Source: Corynebacterium sp. HMSC074A01
Lineage (GTDB): Bacteria; Actinomycetota; Actinomycetes; Mycobacteriales; Mycobacteriaceae
Assembly (NCBI RefSeq): GCF_001831515.1
Contig: NZ_KV825630.1
Span: 102,804 to 166,803 of the forward strand
Direction of reading: 5' to 3'
Length of the DNA stretch: 64,000 bases
Shown: positions 28,792-38,359 of the stretch, one piece after another
Layout: every line of letters begins with the position of its first letter
Position numbering within the stretch: position 1 is the first letter of the stretch
Notes under the pieces: model-generated
What the model was told of the DNA's origin: nothing
What the model saw: the letters and a program-made list of their open reading frames with translations, nothing else
Databases searched by the model: none
Translations under genes and position numbers: made by a program

Positions 28792-29928
28792 CTACAGCGA
28801 GCCAGCAAGGCGGGCGCGCTCGATGACTGCGGGCAGTTCGGCGACCACCTTGTCCACGTCCGCTTGAGTGGTGGTGCGCCCGAGGGTCAGCCGCAAGGCG
28901 CCCATGCCGTCCTCGGTGGGCACGCCCATCGCCTCGAGCACGTGCGACAGCCGGTGCACACCCGCCGAACAGGCGGACCCGGCGGAGGCCTCGATGCCAA
29001 GCGAGTCGAGCAGCATGAGCATGGATTCGGCCTCCGCGCCCGGGAACATCAGGTGCGCATGCCCCGGCAGGCGCGGCTCCGGGGTGGTGACCAGCGTGTT
29101 CGGCACAGCGGCGACGATGCGCTCGATGAACTCGTCGCGCAGCTTCGCCAGGCGTGCATTTTCCGCCTCGCGTTCAGCCAGTGCCTCGCGCAGCGCCGCG
29201 GCAGTAGCGGCAGCCGCCGCCACGTCGACCGTGCCCGGGCGCAGGCCCCGCTCCTGCCCGCCGCCAAGCAACACCGGAGCCGGCACTGGCGAGCGGCGCG
29301 CGAGCAGGATGCCGCTGCCGCGCGGTCCGCCGAACTTGTGCGCGCTAGCCGCGAGTGTGGTCGCGCCGCTGTCATGGAAGTGCACGTCCTCTTTGCCCAC
29401 GGCTTGCACCGCGTCGATGTGCAGCGGGGTGCCAGCCTCCGCGGCGCGCTCGGCAGCCTCGCGCACGGGCTGTACCGCGCCGGTCTCGTTGTTCGCCCAC
29501 ATCATGGTGGCCACGGCGGCCGGGGTATCCAAGGCGCTCAAGTCGCGGAGGTGCCCGCCGCGATCCGGCTCCAGCCACGCGACCTCGGCCCCTTCAGTCT
29601 GTGCTAGAGACTTGACTGTCTCGAGGACTGCCGAGTGCTCAATCGTGCTCGCCCCCCCCCGGTTTGTGCCCGCCGCTTCTCGACGCGCCCGGTACAGACC
29701 CCGCACCGCAATATTGTCCGCCTCGGTACCCGAGCCAGTGAAGACCACCTCGACCGGGTCTGCGCCCAAAAGCTCCGCGATGTCCTCGCGGGCTTGCGCG
29801 AGCACCGCATTGGCCGCGCGTCCCGAGGCGTATTGGCCGCCGGGGTTGACGGCGGCTGCGTGTTCGACCCAGGCGTCGATAGCCACCTGGCGCATGGGGG
29901 TTGTTGCTGCGTGATCGAGATACACCAT
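28792..29928 (-). CDS. iscS: Cysteine desulfurase (IscS/NifS family)
   Basis: 378 aa. PLP enzyme that takes sulfur from cysteine for Fe-S clusters and tRNA thiolation. YLDHAATTPM start, the His of STIEHSAV, the PLP Lys in ASAHKFGGPRGSG (~residue 199) and the persulfide Cys loop SAGSACSAG (~residue 327) are present. It probably feeds MnmA. A run of nine C (nine G on the coding strand) at 29652-29660 encodes RGGA in front of the STIEHSAV motif and is a possible slippage site. ATG 29928 has TACCAT ending 7 nt upstream, inside the end of the methyltransferase gene. Confidence 0.94.
   Translation of the reverse strand: MVYLDHAATTPMRQVAIDAWVEHAAAVNPGGQYASGRAANAVLAQAREDIAELLGADPVEVVFTGSGTEADNIAVRGLYRARREAAGTNRGGASTIEHSAVLETVKSLAQTEGAEVAWLEPDRGGHLRDLSALDTPAAVATMMWANNETGAVQPVREAAERAAEAGTPLHIDAVQAVGKEDVHFHDSGATTLAASAHKFGGPRGSGILLARRSPVPAPVLLGGGQERGLRPGTVDVAAAAATAAALREALAEREAENARLAKLRDEFIERIVAAVPNTLVTTPEPRLPGHAHLMFPGAEAESMLMLLDSLGIEASAGSACSAGVHRLSHVLEAMGVPTEDGMGALRLTLGRTTTQADVDKVVAELPAVIERARLAGSL
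29652..29660. repeat. C9 homopolymer tract in the cysteine desulfurase gene
   Basis: Nine consecutive C on the plus strand, the longest homopolymer I saw. Gain or loss of one base would truncate the desulfurase after about 90 residues. Confidence 0.8.
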
Positions 29929-29933
29929 GCCGC

Positions 29934-31109
29934 TTATGGTAGCGGCCGGTGCTCCCTCGCATCGCAGACGTATGCGAGCGCGTCGTCGCCAACGCGCGCG
30001 ATGACCACCCCGCGCTGCTGCGTGCCCTTGAGCTTGAGCTTCTTGCGCAGCGCGTCCGGATCCACGTTCACCCCGCGCACGAGGATTTCCACCGCGCCCG
30101 CATCCATCTCGCGCAGCGCCGCCTTCAGGCGCTTGAGCGGGACCGCGTCAAGCACGCGGAAACCGCTGTAGCCGGGAGGGATCTCCGCGCCGCTCAAGAA
30201 TGCGATGTGCGGGTCGAGCTGCCACAGCCTGTGCTTCTCCGCCCACGTGCGCACAAGGCCTGCGCGGATGATCGCCCCGTCGGGCTCGATGATCCACTCG
30301 CCTGGGTCGCGCACCTCCTCCGACTCCGATGCGTGCTCGTCGCCAAGCCCGCGCACTGTCTCGGCAAAGCCGTCGCTGCGCAGCACGACCGCCTCGCGCC
30401 CGCACCCAATCCCAGGCGTGTACAGGCAGGCCTCCTTCACCCCGCTGTCGAGCGAGACCACGCTAACCAGGCCCTCCCACTCGGCGTAGTCGATCCCCGG
30501 CGCGCACTTGATCGCCAGCTCCGCGCCCGGGTAGGCCGCGACGAGTGCCGGCAGGGGTGGCTCGAGCTGAGCTGGGTCGGTGATACGTCGGCCATCTTTG
30601 CGACGCGCCGGGTCCGCCACGACGACCCCGCCGGATACCCCAGCAATCGTGCTGGCGGGCGCGAGTGCGTCGGCACGCGCGAGCCAGGCGTCCTCGCTCA
30701 GGTTGAAGCGCGCCATGCGCAGACGCGCGGCCGAAAGATCCGAGCCGAGCCAGCCGAGCCCCGCCTCGACCATGTGCGGTGCCTCCGAGCCGACGGAGCA
30801 GGTCACGTCGTGAACGAAGCTTGCCCCCGCGGACGCAAGCGTGCGGGCGCGGTGGGCGGCAACGAGGGCGGGGGTGGCCTGCTGGGCGGCATCCGAGTCG
30901 GTGAGCCACCACTCGGGGAACTTGCCCGCAGCCTGCCGCTGGGCCGCGATCAGCGCGGAGACCGCGCGGGCGTGCTCGCCGAACTCCGCGTCCAGGCGCG
31001 CACGGTCGGCGAACACGCTCGCCTTGGTCAGCGCCAGCTCCGGGGCGATCGCCCGGATGCGTTCGGCGTTGGCGGCGAGGTAGTCCACCTCAGTCGGGTG
31101 AAATGCCAT
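29934..31109 (-). CDS. SAM-dependent methyltransferase with THUMP-like C-terminal domain
   Basis: 391 aa. A central Rossmann methyltransferase domain (VHDVTCSVGSEAPHMVEAGLGWLGSDLSAARLRMARFN, ~residues 99-137; VVADPARRKDGRR, ~residues 163-175) is followed by a C-terminal THUMP-like domain with EILVRGVNVDPDALRKKLKLKG. The family is common in actinobacteria; tRNA or rRNA is the likely substrate, by the RNA-binding C-terminus. ATG 31109 lies inside the end of the NUDIX gene; TTG 31121 is an alternative. Five nt separate it from iscS, with which it may be functionally linked in tRNA modification. Confidence 0.8.
   Translation of the reverse strand: MAFHPTEVDYLAANAERIRAIAPELALTKASVFADRARLDAEFGEHARAVSALIAAQRQAAGKFPEWWLTDSDAAQQATPALVAAHRARTLASAGASFVHDVTCSVGSEAPHMVEAGLGWLGSDLSAARLRMARFNLSEDAWLARADALAPASTIAGVSGGVVVADPARRKDGRRITDPAQLEPPLPALVAAYPGAELAIKCAPGIDYAEWEGLVSVVSLDSGVKEACLYTPGIGCGREAVVLRSDGFAETVRGLGDEHASESEEVRDPGEWIIEPDGAIIRAGLVRTWAEKHRLWQLDPHIAFLSGAEIPPGYSGFRVLDAVPLKRLKAALREMDAGAVEILVRGVNVDPDALRKKLKLKGTQQRGVVIARVGDDALAYVCDAREHRPLP
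29936..29941 (-). promoter_or_regulatory. -10 element (TACCAT) of iscS
   Basis: TACCAT on the minus strand, 7 nt from ATG 29928, partly within the final codons of the upstream methyltransferase gene. It would give iscS its own leaderless transcript. Confidence 0.45.
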
Positions 31110-31974
31110 AGCGGCGTCCAATCCGGTCTTTTGGTGTGAAGGTGAAGAATTCGGCGAAGCGCTCGTCGTCGACTGGGTCGCCGATCACCGGGGAGATCGT
31201 GGCGTGCTTCGCACTTTCCAGCGTTTCTTCCACGGTGTTGAAGCCCTCGATGAGGCGTAGCTGCGCCCAGGTGGCGGGCGCGAAGCGCACGAGCCCGTGC
31301 CGCCACCCCTCCAGCAGCAGCGAGGGCGGGAACCAGTTGGCGTCGTCGGCCTCCCCGGTATTGCCGTCTGGTTCCTGCCCGGTCGGGTTGGCAGCAAGGA
31401 AGCTGAAGGTGTCGAACCAGTTGCCGCGCTCGGACTGACCGACCCACCTGGCGAAAGGCTTGAGCAGGTCGGCACACACGTTGAGGTCGTGGGCGCGCAG
31501 TACGTCGGTCAGCGAGATCTCGTGGGACTCCAACTGGAGGCGCTGGTGGTGGAACGGGCGGGCGTCGTCAAGCAGCTGGCCCGCATCGTCGACTGCGAGC
31601 AGCGTGCCGGTCTCCTCGAAGAGCTCGCGCACGGCGGCGAAAACGAGCGCGTGCGCCTTGTACTTGGTCACGCCGAGCTGGCGGGCCATGGAAATCGCGC
31701 TACGACCGAGCCACAGGTCGCCGTCGTTCCAGGCGCGGCCCGGGAAATCGCGGCTGTCCACCCCGCCGCCGGGGAAAACGGTGACCCCGGGATAGTTCTT
31801 CATGCTGAGCACGCGCTCCTGCATCCACACCTCCATCCCCTGGGGTGTGTCGCGCAGCAGCAGCACGGTCGCCGACATTCGCGCACCGTGAAACCCGCTG
31901 ACCTCGGTGACGTCGATCTCGTCGCCACGGTCAGCAGAGAACGCCCCAACGCTGCGCTGCATGCCTCGACCCAT
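31090..31974 (-). CDS. NUDIX-family hydrolase
   Basis: 294 aa. The NUDIX box is split by an insertion: GVTVFPGGGVDSRD (~residues 62-75), then ~40 residues later AAVRELFEETGTLL carrying the catalytic REXXEE. This long NUDT7/NUDT19-like form acts on CoA or nucleotide diphosphate derivatives in known cases; substrate here unknown. Starts at 31974 (MGRGM) and 31962 (MQRSV) are both plausible, and the frame extends to 32010. Overlaps the methyltransferase gene by 20 nt. Confidence 0.82.
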   Translation of the reverse strand: MGRGMQRSVGAFSADRGDEIDVTEVSGFHGARMSATVLLLRDTPQGMEVWMQERVLSMKNYPGVTVFPGGGVDSRDFPGRAWNDGDLWLGRSAISMARQLGVTKYKAHALVFAAVRELFEETGTLLAVDDAGQLLDDARPFHHQRLQLESHEISLTDVLRAHDLNVCADLLKPFARWVGQSERGNWFDTFSFLAANPTGQEPDGNTGEADDANWFPPSLLLEGWRHGLVRFAPATWAQLRLIEGFNTVEETLESAKHATISPVIGDPVDDERFAEFFTFTPKDRIGRRYGISPD

Positions 31975-32015
31975 CCTTGAAGGGGCCTCGAGTGCTTCTC
32001 GACGCCCCACTCTCC

Positions 32016-32873
32016 CTACTTCCGGTGAGCCCCAGCACGGGCCGTACGCGCCCGGCGCGCGAAGAAGCGGCCCTCGTCACGGGTCACCTCGATGGGCTGG
32101 TGGTAGGCCTTGGAGACGTTCTCGCTGGTGAGCACATCCTCGATGAGGCCCTGGGCGACGACATCGCCCTCGTCGAGCAGCATCGCGTGGGTAAAGCCGT
32201 ACGGGATCTCCTCCAGGTGGTGGGTGATCATCACCATCGCCGGGGCGTCCGGGTCCAAGGCGAGTTCGCCCAAGTAGGCGATGAGGTCCTCGCGGCCGCC
32301 GAGGTCCATGCCGGCGGCGGGCTCGTCCATGATGAGCAGCTCAGGGTTGATCATCACTGCGCGGGCAATGAGCACGCGCTTCTTCTCCCCGTCGGAGAGC
32401 GTGCCCCAGCGGCGGTCGATCAGGTGCATCGCGCCGACCTGCTCGAGCACGTCCATCGCCTGGGCGTAATCCATCTCGTCATAGTCCTCGCGCCAGCGCC
32501 CGACGATGGCGTATCCGGCCGAGACGACCAGGTCTCCAACTTTCTCGTCATCCGGCACGCGCTGCGCAATCGCCGAGGAGGTGAGTCCAATGGCGGCGCG
32601 CAGGTCGCGCATGTCGGTGCGCCCGAGCTGCTCGCCAAGCACAAACGCGGTGCCCTTGGACGGGAACTCGAGCGCAGACGCCATGCGGATCAGGGTGGTC
32701 TTGCCCGCCCCGTTGGGGCCGATGACGACCCAGCGCTCATCAAGTTCTACCTGCCAGTCCACCGGACCGACGAGGCGTGCGCCGCCGCGCGAGAATTCCA
32801 CCCCGCGAAAGTCGATGAGAAGGTCCGGGTCCGTTCCTGGTTCAGTCGCTCGTGCATCATTCACGGTTCCCAT
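32016..32873 (-). CDS. Stand-alone ABC ATPase (YlmA/ModF-like)
   Basis: 285 aa. Walker A GPNGAGKTT, signature TLSDGEKKRVLIARA, Walker B LLIMDEPAAGMD and H-loop MVMITHHLEEI. The sequence GLTSSAIAQRVPDDEKVGDLVVSAGYAIVGRW between Q-loop and signature is typical of soluble ABC ATPases of the YlmA type, found without a permease; their role is unclear. ATG 32873 has AGGA 5 nt upstream; GTG 32861 is an alternative. Divergent from glgE over 162 bp. Confidence 0.83.
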   Translation of the reverse strand: MGTVNDARATEPGTDPDLLIDFRGVEFSRGGARLVGPVDWQVELDERWVVIGPNGAGKTTLIRMASALEFPSKGTAFVLGEQLGRTDMRDLRAAIGLTSSAIAQRVPDDEKVGDLVVSAGYAIVGRWREDYDEMDYAQAMDVLEQVGAMHLIDRRWGTLSDGEKKRVLIARAVMINPELLIMDEPAAGMDLGGREDLIAYLGELALDPDAPAMVMITHHLEEIPYGFTHAMLLDEGDVVAQGLIEDVLTSENVSKAYHQPIEVTRDEGRFFARRARTARAGAHRK

Positions 32874-33035
32874 TCTGTCCTATTTTCTCTCCCATATGTG
32901 GAAGTTGCATCCGGCGCGCCAAAGGGCATCTCTTGCCACCCCCGGTAATTAGGCCCATCTTAGGCAGGTAGAGCGCGACGTCTTTCGCTACTCTTGGCAG
33001 TGATACACACGCGACGGACGAGGTAGAGATACAGC

Positions 33036-35060
33036 ATGGTTGCAAGGTTCGGAATTGATGACGTTCGCCCCCAGGTCAGCGGGCGCACGCTCCCCGCAAA
33101 GGCGGTCGTCGGCGAGGTGGTGCCGGTCTCCGCGCTCGTGTGGCGCGAGGGCCACGACGCCATCGCGGCCACGCTGGTGATCACCTCCCCCGACGGCGAC
33201 CAGTACTCGGTGCACATGCACCCGGAGCCCTTCCGCCCGGACTACGTGCACTCCGTCTTCGTGCCGGACGAGCAGGGCCTGTGGCACTTCCGCGTCGACG
33301 CGTGGTCCGATGTGATGGCCACCTGGCGCAACGCCGTGACCAAGAAGCTCGACGCCGGGCAGTCCGAAGCCGAGCTAGCCAACGACATCGCCCACGGCAT
33401 CGAGTTGTTCGAGGCCGCCGCGGAGCAAACCCCGGCGCCAGATAGCGAGGTGCTGCGCGATGTCGCCACCGCGCTTGCCGACGACACGCTGCCGCTTGCC
33501 GACCGCATCCACGCCGGCCTGAACGAAGATGTCCTCGACGTGCTGGCGGCCTACCCGCTGCGTGAGCTCGTCACCCACGGCCCCACCTGTGATGTGGCCG
33601 TCGAGCGCCGCGCCGCACTGGTGAACTCCTGGTACGAGCTGTTCCCCCGCTCCACCGGCGGGTGGGACGAGGACGGCCGTCCGGTCCACGGCACCTGGGA
33701 AACCACCGCCGCCGCGCTCGACCGCGTCGCCGCGATGGGCTTTGACACCGTGTACTTCCCGCCGATCCACCCGATCGGCGAGGTCAACCGCAAGGGCCGC
33801 AACAACTCGGTCACCGCCGAGCCGGGCGACGTCGGCTCGCCCTGGGCCATTGGCTCGCAGGACGGCGGCCACGACGCCTTCCACCCCGAGCTGGGTGGCG
33901 AGGCGGAATTCCTGGAGATGCTGCGCCACGCCGAGCAGCTCGGCCTGGAGATCGCGCTCGACTTCGCCCTCCAGGCCGCCCCGGACCACCCGTGGGCGGA
34001 GGCGCACCCCGAGTTCTTCACCGTGCTCGCGGACGGCACGATCGCGTACGCGGAGAACCCGCCGAAGAAGTACCAGGACATCTACCCCATCAACTTTGAT
34101 AATGACCCGGAGACCCTCTACGACGAGGTCTACCGCGTCATCATGTACTGGGTGGAGCTGGGCATTTCCACCTTCCGCGTGGACAACCCGCACACCAAAC
34201 CGGTCAACTTCTGGCACTGGCTGATTTCCAAGGTGCACGAGACGCACCCGGACGTCATCTTCCTCGCCGAGGCCTTTACCCGCCCGCCGCGCATGTACGG
34301 CCTGTCCAAGGCCGGTTTCTCGCAGTCGTACACCCACTTCACCTGGAAGGTGAGCAAGGAAGAGCTCACCGACTTTGCGCAGCTGTGCGTCGACGTAGCT
34401 GATGTCTCGCGCCCCAACCTGTTCGTCAACACCCCGGATATCCTGCACGCCTCGCTCCAGCAGGGCGGGCCAGCCGCTTTTGCCATCCGCGCGACCCTGG
34501 CTGCGACGATGAGCCCGCTGTGGGGCGTCTACTCCGGCTTCGAGCTCTACGAGTCCATCCCCGTGCGCGGCGGCTCCGAGGAGTACCTGGATTCCGAGAA
34601 GTACCAGCTGCGCCCCCGCGACTTCGAAGCGGCACTTGAGCGCGGCGAGTCGCTCGAGCCCTACCTCACGCTGCTCAACTCCATCCGTAAACAGCAGCCG
34701 GCGCTCCAGCAGCTGCGGCAGATCCGCTTCCACGAGGTGACCAACGACCAGATCCTCGCCTACTCCAAGGTCGACGCCGTTACCGGCAACACCATCGTCG
34801 TGGTGGTCAACCTGGATCCCTGGCACACTCAGGAGGGCATGGTGCATATCGACGCCGCCGCGGTCGGACGCGACGAGGGCGAGCCCTTCCAGGTGCACGA
34901 TCTTGTCACCGGCAACCGCTACGACTGGGGGACGCACAACTACGTCCGGCTCACGCCCCAGAACAACGTGGCGCACATTTTCCGCCTGCCGGAGGTGGCA
35001 CCGGAGCGTCGAGAAGCATTGGCCTACCGCCAGATCTCTGACCACGACTACCGGCCTTAA
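33036..35060 (+). CDS. glgE: Alpha-1,4-glucan:maltose-1-phosphate maltosyltransferase
   Basis: 674 aa. GlgE extends alpha-1,4-glucan from maltose 1-phosphate. N-terminal domain with FGIDDVRPQVSGRTLPAKAVVGE; GH13_3 barrel with MGFDTVYFPPIHPIGEVNRKG, nucleophile Asp in STFRVDNPHTKP (~residue 384) and acid Glu in VIFLAEAFTRPP. ATG 33036; a TACTCT -10 candidate at 32988-32993 would give a short leader. glgB follows after 41 bp, the usual GlgE-GlgB pair. Confidence 0.96.
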   Translation: MVARFGIDDVRPQVSGRTLPAKAVVGEVVPVSALVWREGHDAIAATLVITSPDGDQYSVHMHPEPFRPDYVHSVFVPDEQGLWHFRVDAWSDVMATWRNAVTKKLDAGQSEAELANDIAHGIELFEAAAEQTPAPDSEVLRDVATALADDTLPLADRIHAGLNEDVLDVLAAYPLRELVTHGPTCDVAVERRAALVNSWYELFPRSTGGWDEDGRPVHGTWETTAAALDRVAAMGFDTVYFPPIHPIGEVNRKGRNNSVTAEPGDVGSPWAIGSQDGGHDAFHPELGGEAEFLEMLRHAEQLGLEIALDFALQAAPDHPWAEAHPEFFTVLADGTIAYAENPPKKYQDIYPINFDNDPETLYDEVYRVIMYWVELGISTFRVDNPHTKPVNFWHWLISKVHETHPDVIFLAEAFTRPPRMYGLSKAGFSQSYTHFTWKVSKEELTDFAQLCVDVADVSRPNLFVNTPDILHASLQQGGPAAFAIRATLAATMSPLWGVYSGFELYESIPVRGGSEEYLDSEKYQLRPRDFEAALERGESLEPYLTLLNSIRKQQPALQQLRQIRFHEVTNDQILAYSKVDAVTGNTIVVVVNLDPWHTQEGMVHIDAAAVGRDEGEPFQVHDLVTGNRYDWGTHNYVRLTPQNNVAHIFRLPEVAPERREALAYRQISDHDYRP

Positions 35061-35101
35061 GCCCCACACGCATACCTGGAACCCCACAAAGAAAGACAAT
35101 T

Positions 35102-37306
35102 ATGACCGGCCACGAACTCTCCCCGGAAGCACTCATCCCGGAGCACGACCGCACGCGCCTGCTCCAGTGCAAGCACCACGCGCCGCACGATTTTTACGGC
35201 CGCCACACTGTGGCGGGCAACACCGTGGTGCGCACCCGCTTGCTCGGCGCGACGGACGTGCAACTGCTTATCCACAACGACATGATCCAGATGGTTGATA
35301 CTGGCGACGACATCTGGATCGCCGAGCTCGACGGCGAGCACGCCAGCGACTACCGCCTGCGCGTGACCTACCCCGAGGCGGAGCCGCAAATCGTCGCGGA
35401 TCCCTATTACTTCCTGCCTTCGGTCGGCTCCCTCGACCTCCACCTCATCGGCGAGGGCCGCCACGAGCGTCTCTGGGAAGCGCTCGGCGCGAACGTCAAG
35501 ACCTACACCACGGACCTCGGGCAGGTCACCGGCACTGCCTTCGCAGTGTGGGCCCCGAACGCGCGCGGCGTCGCCGTCGTGGGTGATTTCTGCGGTTGGA
35601 ACCCCAACCAGTACCCGATGCGCTCGCTCGGCTCGACCGGCGTGTGGGAGATCTTCATCCCCGGCATTATCGACGGCGCGCACTACAAGTTCGCGGTGCA
35701 AACTGCCGACGGCAACCGCAAGGACAAGGCTGACCCGCTGGCCAAGGCCACTGTCGCCCCGCCGGAGACCGTCTCCGTGGTCGCCGCGCCCAGCGAGTAC
35801 GAGTGGCGCGACGCCGACTGGATGCAGAAGCGCCAGGGCATCGACCCGACCAACTCGCCGATGAGCGTCTACGAGTGCCACATCGGTTCCTGGAAGCAGG
35901 GCGCGAACTACAACACGCTGCGCGAAGAGCTCGTTCCCTACCTCGTGGAGAACGGGTTTACCCACGTGGAGTTCCTCCCCGTCGCCGAGCACCCCTTCGG
36001 CGGCTCCTGGGGCTATCAGGTCACCGGCTACTACGCGCCGACCGCGCGCTGGGGCACCCCAGATGAGTTCCGCGCGCTTGTCGACGAGCTCCACGCCCAC
36101 AACATCGGCGTCATCGTCGACTGGGTACCCGCCCACTTCCCCAAGGACGACTGGGCACTCGCCCGCTTCGACGGCACCGCGCTCTACGAGCACCCGGACT
36201 GGCGCCGCGGCGAGCAGAAGGACTGGGGCACCTACGTCTTCGACTTCGGCCGCAACGAGGTCCGCAACTTCCTGGTGGCTAACGCGCTGTACTGGTGCGA
36301 GGAGTTCCACCTTGACGGGCTCCGCGTTGACGCAGTGGCCTCCATGCTCTACCTCGACTACTCCCGCGAGCCCGGCGAGTGGCTGCCCAACCAGTATGGC
36401 GGCCGCGAGCACTGGGACGCCGTGCAGTTCCTCCAGGAGATGAACGCCACGGTCCACCGCACCCACCCGGGCGTGGTCACCGTCGCCGAAGAGTCCACCG
36501 CGTGGCCGGGCGTGACCGCCCTGACCGAGTCGGACGGCTTGGGCTTCTCCCTGAAGTGGAACATGGGCTGGATGAACGACACCCTCGAGTACTTCTCCCT
36601 CGACCCGGTGCACCGTTCCTACCACCACAATGAGATCACCTTCTCGCTCGTCTACGCGTTCAGCGAGAAGTACGTCCTGCCGTTTAGCCACGACGAAGTC
36701 GTCCACGGCAAGGGCTCGCTGTGGACCCGCATGCCTGGCGACGACTGGAACAAGGCCGCCGGCCTACGCGCCCTCTACGGCTACATGTTCTCCCACCCGG
36801 GCAAGCAGCTGCTCTTCATGGGCTGCGAGTGGGGCCAGACTACGGAGTGGGACGAGGCCCACTCCATCAACTGGGACAACATCGGCGACGGCTGGGGCCA
36901 CGAGTACCACCGCGGCATCCAGCGCCTCGTGCGCGACCTCAACCTGGTCTACCGCGACACCCCGGCACTGTTCTCTCAGGACAACACGCCGATGGGTTTC
37001 CAGTGGATCAAGGGCGACGACGCGCAGCACAACATCCTGTCCTACATCCGCTGGGGCGCGGACGGCTCCGCAGTACTCGCCGTGGTCAACCTCTCCGGTG
37101 CCTCCCAGCCCAACTACCGCCTGGGCTCGCCGAAGGCCGGCACGTGGGATCTGCTGATCAACACGGACGCAGGCATCTACGGCGGTGCCGACAACCCGCT
37201 TGCCGGTGAGATACACACAGAGCCGACTGCCTGGGACCAGTTCGACCAGTCCCTGAGCCTGCATATCCCGGCGATGAGCGTGCAGCTGTACAAGCTGCGG
37301 GGCTAA
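35102..37306 (+). CDS. glgB: 1,4-alpha-glucan branching enzyme
   Basis: 734 aa. Introduces alpha-1,6 branches into the glucan made by GlgE. Two N-terminal CBM48-type domains (RLLQCKHHAPHDFYGRH; GTAFAVWAPNARGVAVVGDFCGWN), then the GH13_9 barrel: VEFLPVAEHPFGGSWGYQVTGYYAP, nucleophile Asp in LDGLRVDAVASMLYLDYSR, Glu in VTVAEESTAWPGV and SHDEVVHGKGS. AAAGAAAG lies ~10 nt before ATG 35102. Confidence 0.97.
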   Translation: MTGHELSPEALIPEHDRTRLLQCKHHAPHDFYGRHTVAGNTVVRTRLLGATDVQLLIHNDMIQMVDTGDDIWIAELDGEHASDYRLRVTYPEAEPQIVADPYYFLPSVGSLDLHLIGEGRHERLWEALGANVKTYTTDLGQVTGTAFAVWAPNARGVAVVGDFCGWNPNQYPMRSLGSTGVWEIFIPGIIDGAHYKFAVQTADGNRKDKADPLAKATVAPPETVSVVAAPSEYEWRDADWMQKRQGIDPTNSPMSVYECHIGSWKQGANYNTLREELVPYLVENGFTHVEFLPVAEHPFGGSWGYQVTGYYAPTARWGTPDEFRALVDELHAHNIGVIVDWVPAHFPKDDWALARFDGTALYEHPDWRRGEQKDWGTYVFDFGRNEVRNFLVANALYWCEEFHLDGLRVDAVASMLYLDYSREPGEWLPNQYGGREHWDAVQFLQEMNATVHRTHPGVVTVAEESTAWPGVTALTESDGLGFSLKWNMGWMNDTLEYFSLDPVHRSYHHNEITFSLVYAFSEKYVLPFSHDEVVHGKGSLWTRMPGDDWNKAAGLRALYGYMFSHPGKQLLFMGCEWGQTTEWDEAHSINWDNIGDGWGHEYHRGIQRLVRDLNLVYRDTPALFSQDNTPMGFQWIKGDDAQHNILSYIRWGADGSAVLAVVNLSGASQPNYRLGSPKAGTWDLLINTDAGIYGGADNPLAGEIHTEPTAWDQFDQSLSLHIPAMSVQLYKLRG

Positions 37307-37323
37307 ACCGAGATACGCCCCCC

Positions 37324-37354
37324 GGCCCGCCGTGCTCGAGTAGTGCGGCGGGCC
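37324..37354 (+). terminator. Hairpin terminator after glgB
   Basis: Perfect 9-bp GC-rich stem GGCCCGCCG/CGGCGGGCC (37324-37332 with 37346-37354), 13-nt loop, then AGATTTG. Lies 18 bp after the glgB stop in the convergent gap. Confidence 0.6.
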
Positions 37355-37464
37355 AGATTTGTGCGCGGCCGCGTCACGGGGAGGGGCACCGTTTTTCCGC
37401 CCCTGCGGAATTAGTCTGGCAGTTAACTGAACAACCAGCGGCGGGGCAACCCACCCCACCCAGG

Positions 37465-38337
37465 CTAAAACAGCGCGCTGGCCAGATTGGTACGCGCCTG
37501 AATCACGCGCGGATCATCGGGCGCAAACAGTGTGAACAGCTCAAGCAGGCGCTCCTTCGCCTCCGGTGCCGTCTTCACGTGGCGCAGCAGGCGATCGAAG
37601 GCTTTCTCCGGTGCTCCCGCGACGACCTCTGCGTCTGCGGCGACGAGTTGCTTCTCCACGTCATCCGGGGCCTGCTCCGCTTCAGCGATCGGGTCAGTCG
37701 TTCGGTTCTGCGGGTCAAGACGACGGAGCACTGCAACCGTCGCCTTTGCTTGCTTGACCGGCTGGTTGTCCGGCTCCTCAGTCAGAATCGCGTCGTAGAT
37801 GGCGGTGGCTGCGTCGAAGTCGCCGCGGTTAAGCGCCGCGGTCGCCTCATCTAGGCGCGGGTCTTCGGGGGCGGCCTCATCAGTCTCAGGTTCCTCGCTC
37901 AAGCCCTGCAGCTGCGGACCCACGTTAGTGACCAGGGCTTCCACCCACTGCTTGAGCTGCTCTACGGGCTGGTTGCCTTCGAAGTTCGTCACCGGCTGCC
38001 CGGCTGCAAGCGCGACGACGGTGGGCAGCGCGCGCAGGCCAAACATCTGGGCCACCTGCGGCGTCGCGTCCGCGTCAACGTAGGCGACCATGAACTTGCG
38101 CTGGTTGGCGGCAAGCGTCTTGAACGTCTCCTTGAGCGTCTCGGAGTCCTCCGAGCGCTGCGTGCCGAACATCAGCACAACCGGCACTTGCATCGAACGC
38201 TGGAACGCGCGCGCCTCGATGTCTTTCTCATCGACGGTAATAAACGGCTCGAAGCCGCCTTCCTTGAGCTGCTGCTGTGCTTCCTTCTGCTCGACCAGCT
38301 TATTCAGGTCTACTGCCCCGGGACCAAAATCCGGCAT
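37465..38337 (-). CDS. CnoX/YbbN-like thioredoxin-fold chaperone with TPR tail
   Basis: 290 aa. A thioredoxin fold (~residues 30-135) in which the CxxC is replaced: VPVVLMFGTQRSEDSE, with VDADATPQVAQMFGLRALPTVVAL; so no disulfide chemistry is expected. Residues ~160-290 are acidic TPR-like helices (DEATAALNRGDFDAATAIYDAIL; AFDRLLRHVKTAPEAKERLLELFTLF). This is the E. coli YbbN/CnoX layout, a holdase acting with chaperonins. AAGGAG lies ~7 nt before ATG 38337. Confidence 0.87.
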   Translation of the reverse strand: MPDFGPGAVDLNKLVEQKEAQQQLKEGGFEPFITVDEKDIEARAFQRSMQVPVVLMFGTQRSEDSETLKETFKTLAANQRKFMVAYVDADATPQVAQMFGLRALPTVVALAAGQPVTNFEGNQPVEQLKQWVEALVTNVGPQLQGLSEEPETDEAAPEDPRLDEATAALNRGDFDAATAIYDAILTEEPDNQPVKQAKATVAVLRRLDPQNRTTDPIAEAEQAPDDVEKQLVAADAEVVAGAPEKAFDRLLRHVKTAPEAKERLLELFTLFAPDDPRVIQARTNLASALF

Positions 38338-38359
38338 TTATGTACTCCTTGTATAAGTT

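Noticed and set aside
37382..37408. Second terminator between glgB and the CnoX-like gene
   Set aside because: AGGGGC/GCCCCT can pair over a T-rich loop, but the stem is only 6 bp and no T-run follows on either strand.
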